A stretch of DNA of 64,000 bases from RHKX01 sp963784885 (GCA_963784885.1 CAWATA010000003.1:186001-250000); one strand, 5' to 3'. Shown: positions 9,440 to 20,231, counted from the stretch's first letter. A program made the numbers and translations. Notes: generated by a model from the sequence alone, not told the origin.

Positions 9440-10384
9440 ATGACTGCTCGGATCTCGACCGCTCGATTGCTGATCGCGGCAGGCGCACTCACAGCGGCGA
9501 TCGCACTCGCCATTGCCTCGAGCGGCGAGCCGGCCGGTGCTGCATTCCCCGGCAAGAACGGCAAGATCGCCTTCGCCCGCTGCCTGAAGCCGGGCCAGGA
9601 GGGGGTGTTCGCGGTCAAGCCCAACGGCGAAGGTCTGCGCAAGCTGACCGGCAAGGGCCGCGAGCCTTCGTGGTCCCCAAACGGCAGGAAGGTCGCCTAT
9701 ACCCGCGCCACGAAGGGCGGCACCAACTTCCAACTCAGCGCCATCTACATCCTGACCGGCAAGAAGGAGCGCCGGCTGACCAACGGAAACAAGGGGGACC
9801 AGAGTCCCTCGTGGTCCCCGAACGGCAAGAAGATCGTGTTCATGCGCCATCAGTTGAAGGGAAGTAATGACGTTTTCGACATCTACGTGATGAGGGCGAA
9901 CGGCAAGAAGTTGGCGAACGGCAAGAAGGTGCGCCGGCTGACCAAGGACGGGGGATTCAAGATTGGACCCGTCTGGTCACCGAACGGCAAGATCGCATTC
10001 AGCGCCTACAACGGCCTCTACACGATGAACACGAAGGGCAAGAAGCGGACCAGGTTGGTTCGTGACGGCGGTTCGCCGGACTGGTCCCCGAACGGCAGCA
10101 GGATCGTCTTCGACGACAACGGCATCTACACGATGAAGGCGAACGGCAAGCAGGTGCGCCCCGTGAACGCCGAAACCCCCGCCGGCATTGTCGGTTACCA
10201 GGCTCCGGCCTGGTCCCCGGACGGCACCGAGATCGCCGTCGAGGCGTTCAGCGCGCCGGGGGTGGTGGCCGGGATCTACAAGATCGATGCTGACGGAGCG
10301 AACCCGGTCGAGTTGGCGAAGTCCGGGAATACGGAATGCGACTTCGGCCGCACCGATTCCGCCCCGGACTGGCAGCCTCGATAG
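9440..10384 (+). CDS. Secreted TolB-like PD40 beta-propeller protein
   Basis: ATG 9440 has a good ribosome binding site (GAGGGAGA at 9425-9432). A signal peptide (ARLLIAAGALTAAIALAIAS) precedes GKNGKIAFARC and five to six PD40 blades of the form PSWSPNGKKIVF, LTKDGG and IYTMKANGKQVR, ending PDWQPR. This is the fold of the TolB C-terminal domain and of WD40-like PD40 proteins; there is no enzymatic signature. It is probably a periplasmic or surface binding protein. The gene lies 45 bases before an Rpf-like gene, and the same gene pair recurs at 14715-16340, so the two probably act together or move together. Confidence 0.85.
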   Translation: MTARISTARLLIAAGALTAAIALAIASSGEPAGAAFPGKNGKIAFARCLKPGQEGVFAVKPNGEGLRKLTGKGREPSWSPNGRKVAYTRATKGGTNFQLSAIYILTGKKERRLTNGNKGDQSPSWSPNGKKIVFMRHQLKGSNDVFDIYVMRANGKKLANGKKVRRLTKDGGFKIGPVWSPNGKIAFSAYNGLYTMNTKGKKRTRLVRDGGSPDWSPNGSRIVFDDNGIYTMKANGKQVRPVNAETPAGIVGYQAPAWSPDGTEIAVEAFSAPGVVAGIYKIDADGANPVELAKSGNTECDFGRTDSAPDWQPR

Positions 10385-10429
10385 GCAGGACAAGCGGAGG
10401 AAGCTCCCGCCGATTCAACGCCTCACGGA

Positions 10430-11059
10430 ATGCGCCCGCACCTGCGAATCATCGGCCTCCTCGGTGTGCTTATTGCGGCACAGGCCCTCGCGCCAGCTAA
10501 TGCGTCGGTCTATACGCCGCAACGTACGCGCCCGTGCGCGGCCCTCGACGAGGGCCAGCACGTCGACCGTGCCAAGAAGATCATCAAGAAGGCGTTCTCA
10601 GCGAAGCGCATACTCGATGAGCACCCGGCGCGGCGTTCGGAGCGGCGGGCGTGGAACACCCACAAGCGCTGTGTGGAGACCCGCAGCCGCCGCCGCGCGA
10701 TCGCGCGGCGGGTCAGGTCGCGGAAGAAGAAGTTCCACGCCCACTTCGAGGCGCTGATCACGCCGCCCGGCTCCGGCATCCTTAAAGCACGCAGGCATTG
10801 CGAGTCCGGCGGCGACTACTCGACCAACACCGGCAACGGCTACGCGGGCGCGTACCAGTTCGATGTCTCGAGCTGGGCAGCGACGGCCAGTGAGTTCAAG
10901 CACCGCACCGGCATCCGCCCCGACCCAGCGCGGACGGCCAAACCGCGCGAGCAGGACATCCGGGCCGCGATCTGGCACCAGATCTCAGGGGGCGACCCCT
11001 GGCCGAACTGTCCTAGGTTGGCACCCCCGGCCAAGTTCAAGGTGATCAGGAAGAGGTAG
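10430..11059 (+). CDS. Rpf-like transglycosylase, secreted
   Basis: A 209-residue protein has a signal peptide (IIGLLGVLIAAQALAPANA), a basic helical middle (RRSERRAWNTHKRCVETRSR) and a C-terminal transglycosylase-like domain. In that domain, ARRHCESGGDYSTNTGNGYA and GAYQFDVSSW carry the expected catalytic glutamate (CESGG), and the domain ends DPWPNCPR. Rpf domains cleave peptidoglycan and can promote resuscitation or growth. The final residues KFKVIRKR match the end of the lysine-rich module of other genes here, as if the 3' gene end had been exchanged by recombination. A frameshifted paralogue lies at 15708. Confidence 0.85.
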   Translation: MRPHLRIIGLLGVLIAAQALAPANASVYTPQRTRPCAALDEGQHVDRAKKIIKKAFSAKRILDEHPARRSERRAWNTHKRCVETRSRRRAIARRVRSRKKKFHAHFEALITPPGSGILKARRHCESGGDYSTNTGNGYAGAYQFDVSSWAATASEFKHRTGIRPDPARTAKPREQDIRAAIWHQISGGDPWPNCPRLAPPAKFKVIRKR

Positions 11060-11140
11060 CGGCCCGGACCGCGGGAGCTTGGTCGGGAGTGAACTCGTCC
11101 AGTTCATCTGCTCCGAAACGCGGCATCTCGGGCCACGATT

Positions 11141-11160
11141 GGTCACTGGCGGTCACTGGC
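11141..11160 (+). repeat. Tandem GGTCACTGGC pair
   Basis: Two exact ten-base copies lie 62 bases upstream of the block for tRNA half C. Comparable doubled GGTCAC sites occur at 14022-14045 and 16422-16440, each before a tRNA half, so they mark the right ends of units. Confidence 0.6.
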
Positions 11161-11202
11161 ACTTGATCTCGCCGCCCCAGGGTGGGGTCAGTGCCGATCC
11201 AC

Positions 11203-11286
<84 letters not shown>

Positions 11287-11368
11287 CGGGGTGAGGGCGG
11301 CCAGCAGGTCGGGCTATCCGGCTTCGTGAGCGGCTTTCTCAGCTAGGCCGGAATCGACCTGCCAATCG

Positions 11369-11407
11369 GATTCGACGCGATTAGGCGCGATTTGGTCACT
11401 AGTGCCC
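11369..11407 (+). promoter_or_regulatory. Ten-base-phased GATT repeats plus GGTCAC-TA-GTGCCC
   Basis: GATT words start at 11369, 11379 and 11389, exactly one helical turn apart. They are followed by the near-palindrome GGTCAC-TA-GTGCCC at 11394-11407, which lies 133 bases before the start codon. The arrangement matches 2729-2767 and 16651-16689. Phased direct repeats fit a response-regulator type activator or recombinase arm sites. Confidence 0.45.
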
Positions 11408-11539
11408 AATGAGTTCCGTCCCGCGCATGAAGCAGGGTGGGCTGAGCAACCAGGCAACCGACGCACGAACCAGACTTCGCGAGTAGAGTCTCACCCCCCG
11501 GCACCTTGCGCTGAGGCGAGTTCAACCCCAGCGAAAGCG

Positions 11540-13943
11540 ATGCCAATGCCCGTCGATCCGTCCAGTACCCGTCACTCCCTCTCCGAAGCCACGGCGGCCA
11601 AGCGTCGGATCGCACCACGGCCCCGCGCCCTCCTCGCTGCACTGGCCACGGCCATCTGCGCCCTGGCGGTGACCGCGGCCAGCGCTCTCGCCGCAGCCCC
11701 CGAGCCCTACCTGGTCAGGGACATCAACCCAGGCAGCGGTAGCTCGTACCCGACCACGCTCACCAACGTCGGCGGCACCCTCTACTTCACCGTGACCGAC
11801 CCCACCAACGGCAACGAGCTCTGGAAGTCCGACGGCACCGAAGCGGGCACAACCCTGGTCAAAGACATCAATCCAGGCGGCGGCGACTCGGACCCGGAAT
11901 GGCTCACCAGGCTCGGCGGCACCCTCTACTTCAGCGCGACCGACCCCACCAACGGCGCCGAGCTCTGGAAGTCCGACGGCACCGCAGCCGGCACAACCCT
12001 GGTCAAGGACATCTGGCCCGGCATCGGCGACTCGGACCCGTCGGGCCTCACCAACGTCGGCGGCACCCTCTACTTCAGCGCCAACGACGGCATCACTCAC
12101 GGCACCGAGCTCTGGAAGTCCGACGGCACCGAAGCCGGCACCACCTTGGTCAAGGACATCAACAGCCCCCCCGACCGCGGTTGGCAAGGCTCGTACCCGT
12201 ACTGGCTCACCGACGTCGACGGCACCCTCTATTTCGCGGCCGACGACGACTCCGATAACACCACCGACACCTCCGACTTCGAGCTCTGGAAGTCCGACGG
12301 CACCGAAGCCGGCACCACCCGGGTCAAGGACATCTGGCCCGGCGGCGCCGCCTCGTGGCCGCAGCGGCTCACCGACGTCGACGGCACGCTCTACTTCGCC
12401 GCCGACGACGGCACCGGCATCGAGCTCTGGAAGTCCGACGGCACCGACGCCGGCACCGCCCTGGTCAAGGACATCGATCCTGCCGGCGATACGAACCCGT
12501 ACTTCCTCACCGACGTCGGCGGCACCCTCTACTTCAACGCGACCGACGGCACCAACGGCCGGGAGCTCTGGAAGTCCGACGGCACCGCAGCCGGCACCAC
12601 CCTGGTCAAGGACATCAACGCCGGCAACGCCGGCGCGGCCCCTAATTGGCTCACCAACCTCGGTGGCACCCTCTACTTCGGCGCCGACGACGGCACCAAC
12701 GGCACCGAGCTCTGGAAGTCCGACGGCACCGCAGCCGGCACAACCCTGGTCAAGGACATCAACCCCGGCAACGTCGGCTCCCGGCCGTTGGGCCTCACCA
12801 ACGTCGACGGCACCCTCTACTTCATCGCCGACGACGGCACTAACGGCCGGGAGCTCTGGAAGTCCGACGGCAACCCGGCCGGCACCACCCTGGTCGCGGA
12901 CATGAACCCCGGCAGCGGCGGCTACTCGACCCCTACTTGGTTCACGAGCTTCGACGGCTCGCTCTACTTCGGCGCCGACGACGGCACCAACGGCCAAGAG
13001 CTCTGGGCATTCACCCCCGACACCACCGCCCCCACCACCACCATCGACTCCGGCCCCCGGGCACGACCAACGACAACAACCTCTCCTTCGCCTTCTCCTC
13101 CGAGTCCGAAGCAACCTTCGAATGCCGCCTCGACGGCCCCGGAGCCGCAACCGGCACTTCGCCCCCTGCACCAGCCCGAAGTCCTACTCCGCCCTATCCG
13201 ACGGCGACTACGACTTCCAGGTCAGAGCGACCGACGAGTCAGCCAACACCGAGGACCCGCCCGCCTACCGCAGCTTCACCGTGGTCGACACCACTCCGCC
13301 CACCACCACCATCGACTCCGGCCCAACGGGAACGACCAACGACAACAACCCCTCCTTCGCCTTCTCCTCCGAAGCCGGAGCAACCTTCGAATGCCGCCTC
13401 GACGGCCCCGAAGCCGCCACCGGCAGCTTCGCCCCCTGCACCAGCCCGAAGGCCTACACCGGCCTATCCGACGGCGACTACACCTTCCAGGTCAGAGCGA
13501 CCGACGAGGCAAACAACACCGAGGCCCCACCGGTCGAGCGTTCCTTCACGATCGACACGACCCCGCCTCCCGACCAGCCCCCGGTGATCAGCAAGTTGAA
13601 GGTCGTCCCCAACGCCTTCCCGGTCTCCGGCGGCACGACTGCCCTGGAGCGCAAGGCCCCCGCTCAGATCGAGATCACCCTCTCCGAGGACGCGACCGTC
13701 ACCTTCAAGGTCCGCCGCAAGTCCCCCGAGGGCAGGGGCGGCCCACCGCCGAAGAGCCCCCGCAAGTTCAAGCGTCAGCTCAGCGCGGGCTCCAACTCGG
13801 TCCCGTTCACCGGCAAGCTCGGCAAGCTGAAGCTGAAGCCCCGCCGCTACACGCTTACCGCGAGAGCCCGTGATTCGGCCAAGCAGGCCTCCGAGCGGGT
13901 TTCGACCGGCTTTCAGATCATCAAGCTGGTGACGGGCAAGTAG
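11540..13943 (+). pseudogene. Secreted ELWKSDGT propeller plus Ig-like protein, frameshifted
   Basis: From ATG 11540 a twin-arginine-poor signal (LLAALATAICALAVTAASAL) leads into eight repeats of about 45 residues. Each contains GGTLYF, ELWKSDGTxAGTTLVKDI and a final ELWAF unit, typical of ELWxxDGT beta-propellers. Two single-base deletions follow: near 13060 in a CCCCC run and near 13160, where ACTTC replaces the AGCTTC seen in the next repeat. Downstream are two Ig-like modules (TTIDSGPTGTTNDNNPSFAF) and a C-terminal domain of about 120 residues ending IIKLVTGK. Restored, the protein would have about 800 residues. It is probably a surface protein; as read it would stop prematurely or end in a wrong frame. 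Confidence 0.75.
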
Positions 13944-14244
<301 letters not shown>

Positions 14245-14566
14245 TCACTGACTCGTCTGCGGCAGGACAGCGATCTCCAAAGACTCCAGATCCGTGATGG
14301 AAGTACCGCATTGAGAAGCCCCGACGAAGACTCTGTCGCCCTGCTCAGCAGAGAAGTATCCGGTTGCCGACTGGTTCAGCTTGCCTGTGCCCGCTGAACC
14401 GCTTGCATATGCGACGTTCTTAGAGCTCGTGGCCGCACCAATTTGCAGGAAGTTCTCTGGGTTCTCTGAGTCCCCCCATTGCGCGTTGATCGTGACTTCG
14501 TAGGTGCCCGTTTTCCGGATAACGATCCCGGCATCGGGGGAGAGATTCACGGGCCGGAAATCGGGA
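14245..14566 (-). pseudogene. Truncated copy of the 7972-8873 exported protein
   Basis: This is the C-terminal domain only (about 105 codons), more than 95 percent identical by eye to 7972-8300, including the ending ITDLESLEIAVLPQTSQ. Homology stops at CGGGAT near 14566, where the sequence switches to the leader of the TolB-like gene (compare 9296 onwards). The N-terminal export signal and promoter are gone, so it should not be expressed as a secreted protein. It arose by an internal deletion of roughly 1 kb from a two-unit arrangement like 7855-9440. Confidence 0.85.
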
Positions 14567-14714
14567 TCCGGCCGCGATCTCCGTACAAAATGCTCACTAG
14601 CTGGTCAGCCAGCACGGATGCGCCCACCTCTCAGTTCCTTAGCCTCCTGGCAAGGACGGCCCCCTCTGCATGGGACGCCATTCGACCCAACGACGACACG
14701 AGGGAGAAACTTCA

Positions 14715-15662
14715 ATGGCTGCTCGGATCTCGACCGCTCGACTGCTGATCGCGGCAGGCGCGCTGATCGCGGCGATCGCAATGGCCATCGCCCTGAGCGA
14801 CGAGCCGGCCGGGGCCGCGTTCCCCGGCAAGAACGGAAAGATCGCCTTCGGCCGCTGTCTGAAGCCGGGCCAGGAGGGGGTCTTCACCGTCAAGCCCAAC
14901 GGCGACGGCCTGAGCAAGCTGACCGGCAAGGGACGCCAGCCTGCATGGTCGGCGAACGGCAAAAAGATCGCCTACACCCGCTACACGAAGGACGGCCCCG
15001 GCTTCGGTCTCAGCGCGATCTACAAGATGGACGCGAGCGGGAAAAAGCAGCAGCGGCTGACCAAGGGCAACAGGGCTGACCAGTTTCCCTCATGGTCTCC
15101 GAACGGCAAGCAGATCGTGTTCATGCGCCAGTGGGTGGACAAGAAAGGCCGCGGCACCTTCGACATCTACAAAATGAAGGCGAATGGCAACAAGGTGCAT
15201 CGCCTGACCAAGGACGGGGGTTACAAGACTGGCCCCGCATGGTCCCCGAACGGCAAGAAGATCGCCTACATCGCCGACGGCGGCATCTACACGATCAACA
15301 CGAAAGGCAAGCAGCGGACCAAGCTGGTTCGCTACGGCGACGACCTGAGTTGGTCCCCGGACGGCAAGATGATCGCCTTTTCCCGCAGCGACCAGCTGAA
15401 GATCTACACGATGAAGGCGAACGGCAAGCAGGTGCACGCCGTCCCCGCCGCCACCCCCCCCGGCATCGCCGGCTACATCGCCCCGGCCTGGTCTCCGGAC
15501 GGCACCCAGTTCGCCGTCGAAGGACGCAAGGACCTCGGGGTGACCGCCGGGATCTTCAGGATCGACGCCGACGGGGCCAACCCGGTCGAGTTGGCGAAGT
15601 CCGGTAATACGGAATGCGACTTCGGCCGCACCGATTCCGCCCCGGACTGGCAGCCGCGCTAG
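14715..15662 (+). CDS. Secreted TolB-like PD40 propeller protein, paralogue
   Basis: This is a close paralogue of the gene at 9440, with the same leader and ribosome binding site (AGGGAGA at 14701) and the signal ARLLIAAGALIAAIAMAIAL. Blades such as PAWSPNGKKIAYI and LTKDGGYKTG follow, and the C-terminal 25 residues are the same (SGNTECDFGRTDSAPDWQPR). The frame is intact over 315 codons. Differences are spread through the blades, so the duplication is not brand-new. It is probably a periplasmic or surface binding protein and is followed 45 bases later by the Rpf-like paralogue. Confidence 0.85.
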   Translation: MAARISTARLLIAAGALIAAIAMAIALSDEPAGAAFPGKNGKIAFGRCLKPGQEGVFTVKPNGDGLSKLTGKGRQPAWSANGKKIAYTRYTKDGPGFGLSAIYKMDASGKKQQRLTKGNRADQFPSWSPNGKQIVFMRQWVDKKGRGTFDIYKMKANGNKVHRLTKDGGYKTGPAWSPNGKKIAYIADGGIYTINTKGKQRTKLVRYGDDLSWSPDGKMIAFSRSDQLKIYTMKANGKQVHAVPAATPPGIAGYIAPAWSPDGTQFAVEGRKDLGVTAGIFRIDADGANPVELAKSGNTECDFGRTDSAPDWQPR

Positions 15663-15707
15663 GCAGGGCAAGCGGAGGAAGCTCCCGCCGATTTAACGCC
15701 TCGCGGA

Positions 15708-16340
15708 ATGCGCCCGCTCCTCCCAGTTGTTGGCCTCCTCGGCACCCTGATAGCCGCACTGGCCCTGGTGCCGGCCCAGGCGTCGATCGCTTCACGTCCC
15801 AACGCACGCGCCCATGCGCAGCCCTCGACGAGGGCCAGCACGTCGACCGCGCGAAGACGATCATCGGGAAGGCCTTCTCGACCAAGCGGGTACTCGACGA
15901 GCACCCGGCTCGGCGTTCGGAGCGGCGGGCGTGGAACGCCCACAAGCGGTGCGTGCAGACCCGCAGCCGCCGCCGCGCGATCGCGCGGCGCGTCAGGTCA
16001 CGGAAGAAGAAGTTCCACGCCCGCTTCGAGGCGCTGATCACGCCGCCCGGCTCCGGCATCCTTAAAGCACGCAGGCATTGCGAGTCCGGCGGCAACTACT
16101 CGACCAACACCGGCAACGGCTACGCGGGCGCGTACCAGTTCGATGTCTCGAGCTGGGCCGCGACGGCCGGTGAGTTCAAGCGCCGCACCGGCATCCGCCC
16201 CGACCCATCGCGAACGGCCAAACCACGCGAGCAGGACATCCGGGCCGCGATCTGGCACCAGATCTCGGGGGGCGACCCCTGGCCGAACTGTCCTAGGTTG
16301 GCACCCCCAGGCCAAGTTCAAGGTGATCAGGAAGAGGTAG
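15708..16340 (+). pseudogene. Rpf-like transglycosylase paralogue, two frameshifts
   Basis: The ATG at 15708 starts a signal peptide (VVGLLGTLIAALALVPAQAS). Relative to the gene at 10430, two extra bases near 15785-15810 shift the frame. An extra A near 16309 (CCCCCAGGCC versus CCCCCGGCC) shifts it again, so the proper KFKVIRKR end is lost and the frame runs on through the tRNA half to 16567. The domain core keeps RRHCESGGNYSTNTGNGYAG and DPWPNC. It is probably inactive because the signal peptide and catalytic domain are in different frames. Confidence 0.75.
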
Positions 16341-16484
16341 CGGCCCGGACCGCGGGAGCTTGGTCGGGAGTGAACTCGTCCAGTTCATCTGCTCCGAAAC
16401 GCGGCATCTCGGGCCACGATTGGTCACTAGACGGTCACTGGAGCCTGAACTTGCCCGATGAGATCGCTCGTCCCCGCAGATCAC

Positions 16485-16568
<84 letters not shown>

Positions 16569-16650
16569 CGGTGTGGGAGTGCTCGGGAGGTCGGATTATC
16601 TGTCTGTGTGAGCGGGTTTCCGGGCAGGTCCGGAATCGAGATGCGAATCG

Positions 16651-16689
16651 GATTAGGCGGGATTAGGCGCGATTAGGTCACTGGTGACC
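16651..16689 (+). promoter_or_regulatory. Phased GATT repeats plus GGTCAC-TG-GTGACC palindrome
   Basis: GATTAGGCGG, GATTAGGCGC and GATTAGGTCA start at 16651, 16661 and 16671. They merge into a perfect palindrome GGTCAC-TG-GTGACC (16676-16689), 122 bases before the start codon at 16811. This is the cleanest of four such sites. Confidence 0.5.
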
Positions 16690-16810
16690 AACTCAAGACA
16701 CGCAAGGCAATGCCCGGCCGCCCACTCCTCTAGGTAGGCGACCCAGACCCCTTCGGTGGTCGCTACCGATGACTCTGAAGGTCAGGCATTTCAGACTCAG
16801 ATCACCGGAA

Positions 16811-18156
16811 ATGATGCGCGTCAGCCGTGACATCCGCTCGGCCCTCATCGTGGTAGGCGTCATCGTTGCCCTCGCGGGTGCTTCTCCTGCCGCCGCGAAT
16901 CTGGCCTACGTCGTCAACCAGGCCGACGATGACGTATCGGTCATCAACACCGCCACCGACAAGACGGTGGGAATTGACATCCCGGTCGGCCAGAGCGCAG
17001 ACGAGATCGCGCTTACGCCGGATGGGAGGCGCGCTTACGTCACCAATGCGTCCTCACACGACGTCTCCGTAATCAACACGGCGACTCAGGCCAAGGCCGC
17101 CGCCGACATTCCAGTCGGCAAGGAGCCGACCGCGATTGCGACACGCCCAACGGCGCGCGCGCCTACGTGGCCAATCGCTCCGATGACGATGTCTCGGTTA
17201 TCAACCTCGCCACGAACAAGAAGATCGGACCCGACATTCCTGTCGGCATCGGGCCCTGGGGTATTGCGATCACGCCCGACGGCGCGCGCGCATATGTCGT
17301 CAACAACCATGACGACGACCTATCGGTGATCAACCTCGCCACGAACAAGAAGATCGGACTCGACATCCCGGTCGGCGCCTCCCCGATCGCGATCGCGATC
17401 AACCCGGTCTGATCCAGTGGCCTACGTCGGCAATACCAGCGGCGACAGCGTCTCTGTGATCAACACCTTCACCAACGCCAGGATTCGGGACGACGTGGCG
17501 GTCGGCAACGGGCCGCGGGCGGTCGCAGTCATGCCCAACGGCACCGGCACTTACGTTGCCAACTTCTTGGATGACGACCTTTCGGTACTCAGCACCCTGC
17601 CGATCGCAAAGATCGGACTCGACATCCCGGTCGGCAATTGGCCGGGAGGGGTGGCGTTCCACCTCTAACAGCGCCCGAGCTTACGTCACAAACGTCAGCG
17701 ACAACGATGTCTCGATCATCGACACCGCCTCGGCTATGGCGGTCGGGGCTGACATCCCGGTCGGCGATTCCCCCGGTTCGATAGCGATCGCACCTGCTCC
17801 ACCCCCTGCCCTCCACGCCTCTACGAAACCGAAGCAGACGCCAGAGAAGCTGACGCTGAAGTTCAGCTGCGGCGCCCTTCCCTGCAAGGCCACGATCACG
17901 GGCAAGGCCACCCTGTCGAAGCGAGCGGAGTTCGAAGCTGAAGCGGAGGCGGGCCTCGCTGGGCGCTCAGAAGAAGCACAAGAAGCTGACGAAGAGGATC
18001 AGGCTCAAGTTCGTCAGGAACGGAGCCACCGTTCGCAAGCTCACGAAGTTGATGAGGCGAAGCGGGGAAAGTGCACGCGTGAGGGTCACGCTGATGGCGG
18101 AGGGGTTGGACGGCACCTCGGCCCGCGCTACGCGGACGATCAAGCTGACGCCATAG
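16811..18156 (+). pseudogene. Secreted YVTN/YNCA-type beta-propeller, multiply frameshifted
   Basis: The start is inferred from ATG ATG at 16811 before MRVSRDIRSALIVVGVIVAL, a signal peptide. Repeats of about 40 residues follow (AYVTNASSHDVSVINTAT, DIPVG, IAITPDGARAYVVN), as in YVTN-family propellers. Frame changes occur near 17132, 17405-17417, 17665 and 17935. The true C-terminus, in a fourth segment, is basic (KKLTKRIRLKFVRNGATVRK and GTSARATRTIKLTP) and stops at 18154-18156. The product is probably non-functional. The 5' leader and first residues match the FG-GAP gene at 2885 although the bodies are unrelated. Confidence 0.75.
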
Positions 18157-18207
18157 ACGCGGCTCAGCTCCCGTCGCCACCGGGCTGGGTCGGATCGGAC
18201 GGCTCTA

Positions 18208-18252
18208 CCACCTCCCCGAAACCCGCTTGCTAGAGCGATAATCTGCCCCGAG
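18208..18252 (+). promoter_or_regulatory. tRNA-Arg(CCT) promoter region
   Basis: This is the block duplicated in front of every tRNA half. A TAATCT hexamer at 18239-18244 sits 8 bases before the mature 5' end and is a plausible -10 element. No good -35 hexamer is seen 17 bases upstream. Confidence 0.45.
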
Positions 18253-18326
<74 letters not shown>

Positions 18327-18367
18327 TTCTGGTTCCGGCAGGGTCAGTCGGGGTAGAGTGATCGGCA

Positions 18368-18556
18368 ATGCCATCTCACTACGTTGACAAAGCACGTCTA
18401 CTGTTCCTGGTTGCCGCGGGCCTCTCGTTGATTGCGTCCGTGTCTCTGTATTTCCTCGATGACAAGGTGTACGGGATCTTCGTCGGGCTCTGGGTTCCCT
18501 CGATCCTCGCGCTCGGTGCCTTGGTCCTTCCTCCGCCTGAGCGCAGCAAGCGATGA
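18368..18556 (+). CDS. Small membrane protein
   Basis: This is a 62-residue protein with two hydrophobic segments (LLFLVAAGLSLIASVSLYFL and IFVGLWVPSILALGALVL) and short charged ends. It overlaps the next small ORF by ATGA, which supports both. Function unknown; it is the first gene after the tRNA. Confidence 0.6.
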   Translation: MPSHYVDKARLLFLVAAGLSLIASVSLYFLDDKVYGIFVGLWVPSILALGALVLPPPERSKR

Positions 18557-18687
18557 TCGGAATCTTCATCTTCGGCTGCTTCGTGTCGGCGATCGTCGCG
18601 GCGGCGTGCGTGATAGTCGTCGCCGGGATCCGGGAGGACCAGCGGGCGCGGGACGAACTTCCGAAATCGCAGGACGTCAAGCTCTGA
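18553..18687 (+). CDS. Very small membrane protein (44 aa)
   Basis: The ATG overlaps the stop of the preceding gene (ATGA). The sequence begins MIGIFIFGCFVSAIVAAACV, a single transmembrane helix, and ends in a short charged tail (EDQRARDELPKSQDVKL). The stop TGA in turn overlaps a CTG that opens the reading frame of the glycosylase. The compact arrangement suggests an operon of 18368, 18553, 18708 and 19193. Function unknown. Confidence 0.5.
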   Translation: MIGIFIFGCFVSAIVAAACVIVVAGIREDQRARDELPKSQDVKL

Positions 18688-18707
18688 CCGACGCGATCGT
18701 CGCGGAC

Positions 18708-19196
18708 GTGATCGAGCCGGGGCTCGCGGTGATCTTCTGCGGGACGGCGCTCGGTACCGAGTCGGCGCGGAGGCGCGCGTACTACGCCGGCCCTGGGAAC
18801 AAGTTCTGGCCGACCTTGAACACCGTGGGCCTGACGCCGCGGCGACTCGAGCCGGAGGAATACCCGCAGGTCGTCGAGTACGGGATCGGGCTGACCGATC
18901 TCTGCAAGACGCGATCGGGCTCCGATGCGGAGATCGGCCCGGGTGCGTTCGACCCTGACCTCCTGCGGGCCAAGATCGAAGCCGCCCCACCGGCCTGGCT
19001 CGCCTTCACGAGCAAGCACGCGGCCAAGAACGCGCTCGGGCTGAGGGCGGTCGACTACGGCATCCAGGAGATGCGGCTCGGGGGTGCGGCGGTCTTCGTG
19101 CTGCCGTCGCCGTCCGGAGCCGCGAGCGGCTACTGGGACGTCTCGCGCTGGCAGGAGCTCGCCCGACTCATCGCCGGTGGGACACTCCCCGCGTGA
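18708..19196 (+). CDS. Mismatch-specific uracil-DNA glycosylase family protein
   Basis: This encodes a Mug/family-6-like glycosylase. The N-terminal strand LAVIFCGTALGTESARRRAY is followed by YAGPGNKFWPTL, GLTPRRLEPEEYP, YGIGLTDLCK and the C-terminal FVLPSPSGAA motif, all typical of the superfamily. Such enzymes remove uracil or related bases from mismatched DNA. GTG 18708 is the first standard start, but the coding-like frame begins at CTG 18684, which overlaps the upstream TGA. The gene overlaps the methyltransferase by GTGA. Confidence 0.8.
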   Translation: MIEPGLAVIFCGTALGTESARRRAYYAGPGNKFWPTLNTVGLTPRRLEPEEYPQVVEYGIGLTDLCKTRSGSDAEIGPGAFDPDLLRAKIEAAPPAWLAFTSKHAAKNALGLRAVDYGIQEMRLGGAAVFVLPSPSGAASGYWDVSRWQELARLIAGGTLPA

Positions 19197-19963
19197 GTCT
19201 GTTCGACGCCTCCGCCGCACACTACGACCGCTTCATGGGCCGCTACACGGCGCGGCTCGCCCCGCGCCTCGCGGACGCCTCCGGCGTCGAGGGTGAGATG
19301 AGCGTCCTCGATGTCGGTTGCGGCCCCGGTGGGCTCACCGCCGAGCTGGTGAAGCGCGTCGGCGCCGACCGCGTTGCTGCGGTGGACCCGGCTTCGCAGT
19401 TCGTCGCGGAGTGCAGCGCTCGAAATCCCGGGGTCGACGTCCGGGTCGGCAGCGCCGAGGAACTGCCCTGGGGCGACGGGGAGTTCGCCGCCGCGCTCTC
19501 CTGCCTCGTGATCGCCCATGTCGAGGACGCCGAGGCGATGACGCGCGAGATGGCGCGCGTCACCCGGCCGGGCGGAACCGTCGCCTCGTGCATGTGGGAC
19601 TTCGACGAAGGTGGGATGAGGATGCTTCAGATCTTCTGGTCGGCGATCCAGGAAGTCGCCCCGAGCTTCGATCGTCATGAGAACCGCGCCGGTACCGCGC
19701 GCGGCGAGATCGCTGCGCTTCTCGATCGCGCCGGGCTGGTCGACATCGTCGACGACGAGCTGACGGTGACCGCGGACTACGAAGACTTCGACGATTACTG
19801 GGTCCCCTTCACGTTCGGCGTCGGTCCTTCGGGCAGCGCGCTGGCGTCACTGCAGGAGCAGGACCGGGCCGTCGTGCGCGAGGCCTGCCGATCGGCCCTC
19901 CCGGAGGCGCCGTTCTCGCTCGAGGCGCGCGCGTGGTTCGCCCGCGGCACCGTCCCCGGCTGA
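19193..19963 (+). CDS. Class I SAM-dependent methyltransferase
   Basis: This is a 256-residue protein starting with GTG overlapping the previous stop. It has motif I (MSVLDVGCGPGGLTAELVKR), an acidic end of strand 2 (AAVDPASQF), a D-x-RVGSAEELPW motif II region and LSCLVIAHVEDAE. It belongs to the Methyltransf_11/UbiE-like group acting on small molecules; the substrate cannot be inferred. It is translationally coupled to the DNA glycosylase, but no functional link is obvious. Confidence 0.85.
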   Translation: MSLFDASAAHYDRFMGRYTARLAPRLADASGVEGEMSVLDVGCGPGGLTAELVKRVGADRVAAVDPASQFVAECSARNPGVDVRVGSAEELPWGDGEFAAALSCLVIAHVEDAEAMTREMARVTRPGGTVASCMWDFDEGGMRMLQIFWSAIQEVAPSFDRHENRAGTARGEIAALLDRAGLVDIVDDELTVTADYEDFDDYWVPFTFGVGPSGSALASLQEQDRAVVREACRSALPEAPFSLEARAWFARGTVPG

Positions 19964-20231
19964 GCGCGCGGGTCACGAAGGGACAAGACCGGTTGGAGTT
20001 GGATCGGGCGGGTCACCTGACCGGGAGGCCCGGGGCTCGGCCTCAGATTCGCCCGCTCCGAGAGCGGCACACTGCGGGTCGCGATCGCCTGAACGGATCG
20101 TAGGGCACGGGTCCGTGGCGGCGACCGGCTCGCCGCGTCGCAAGTGGTCCGCCGATCCGGCGCGCGCAATACGGTGAAGGCATCTTCGTTCGCCCACCCA
20201 CTCGTTCACCTCGCGGCTCTGGAGGCCCGGC

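Noticed and set aside
12000..12960. Arg/His-rich open frames (such as HRRRRHPLLQR repeats) inside the ELWKSDGT gene
   Set aside because: They are frame-shifted readings of the ELWKSDGT repeats.
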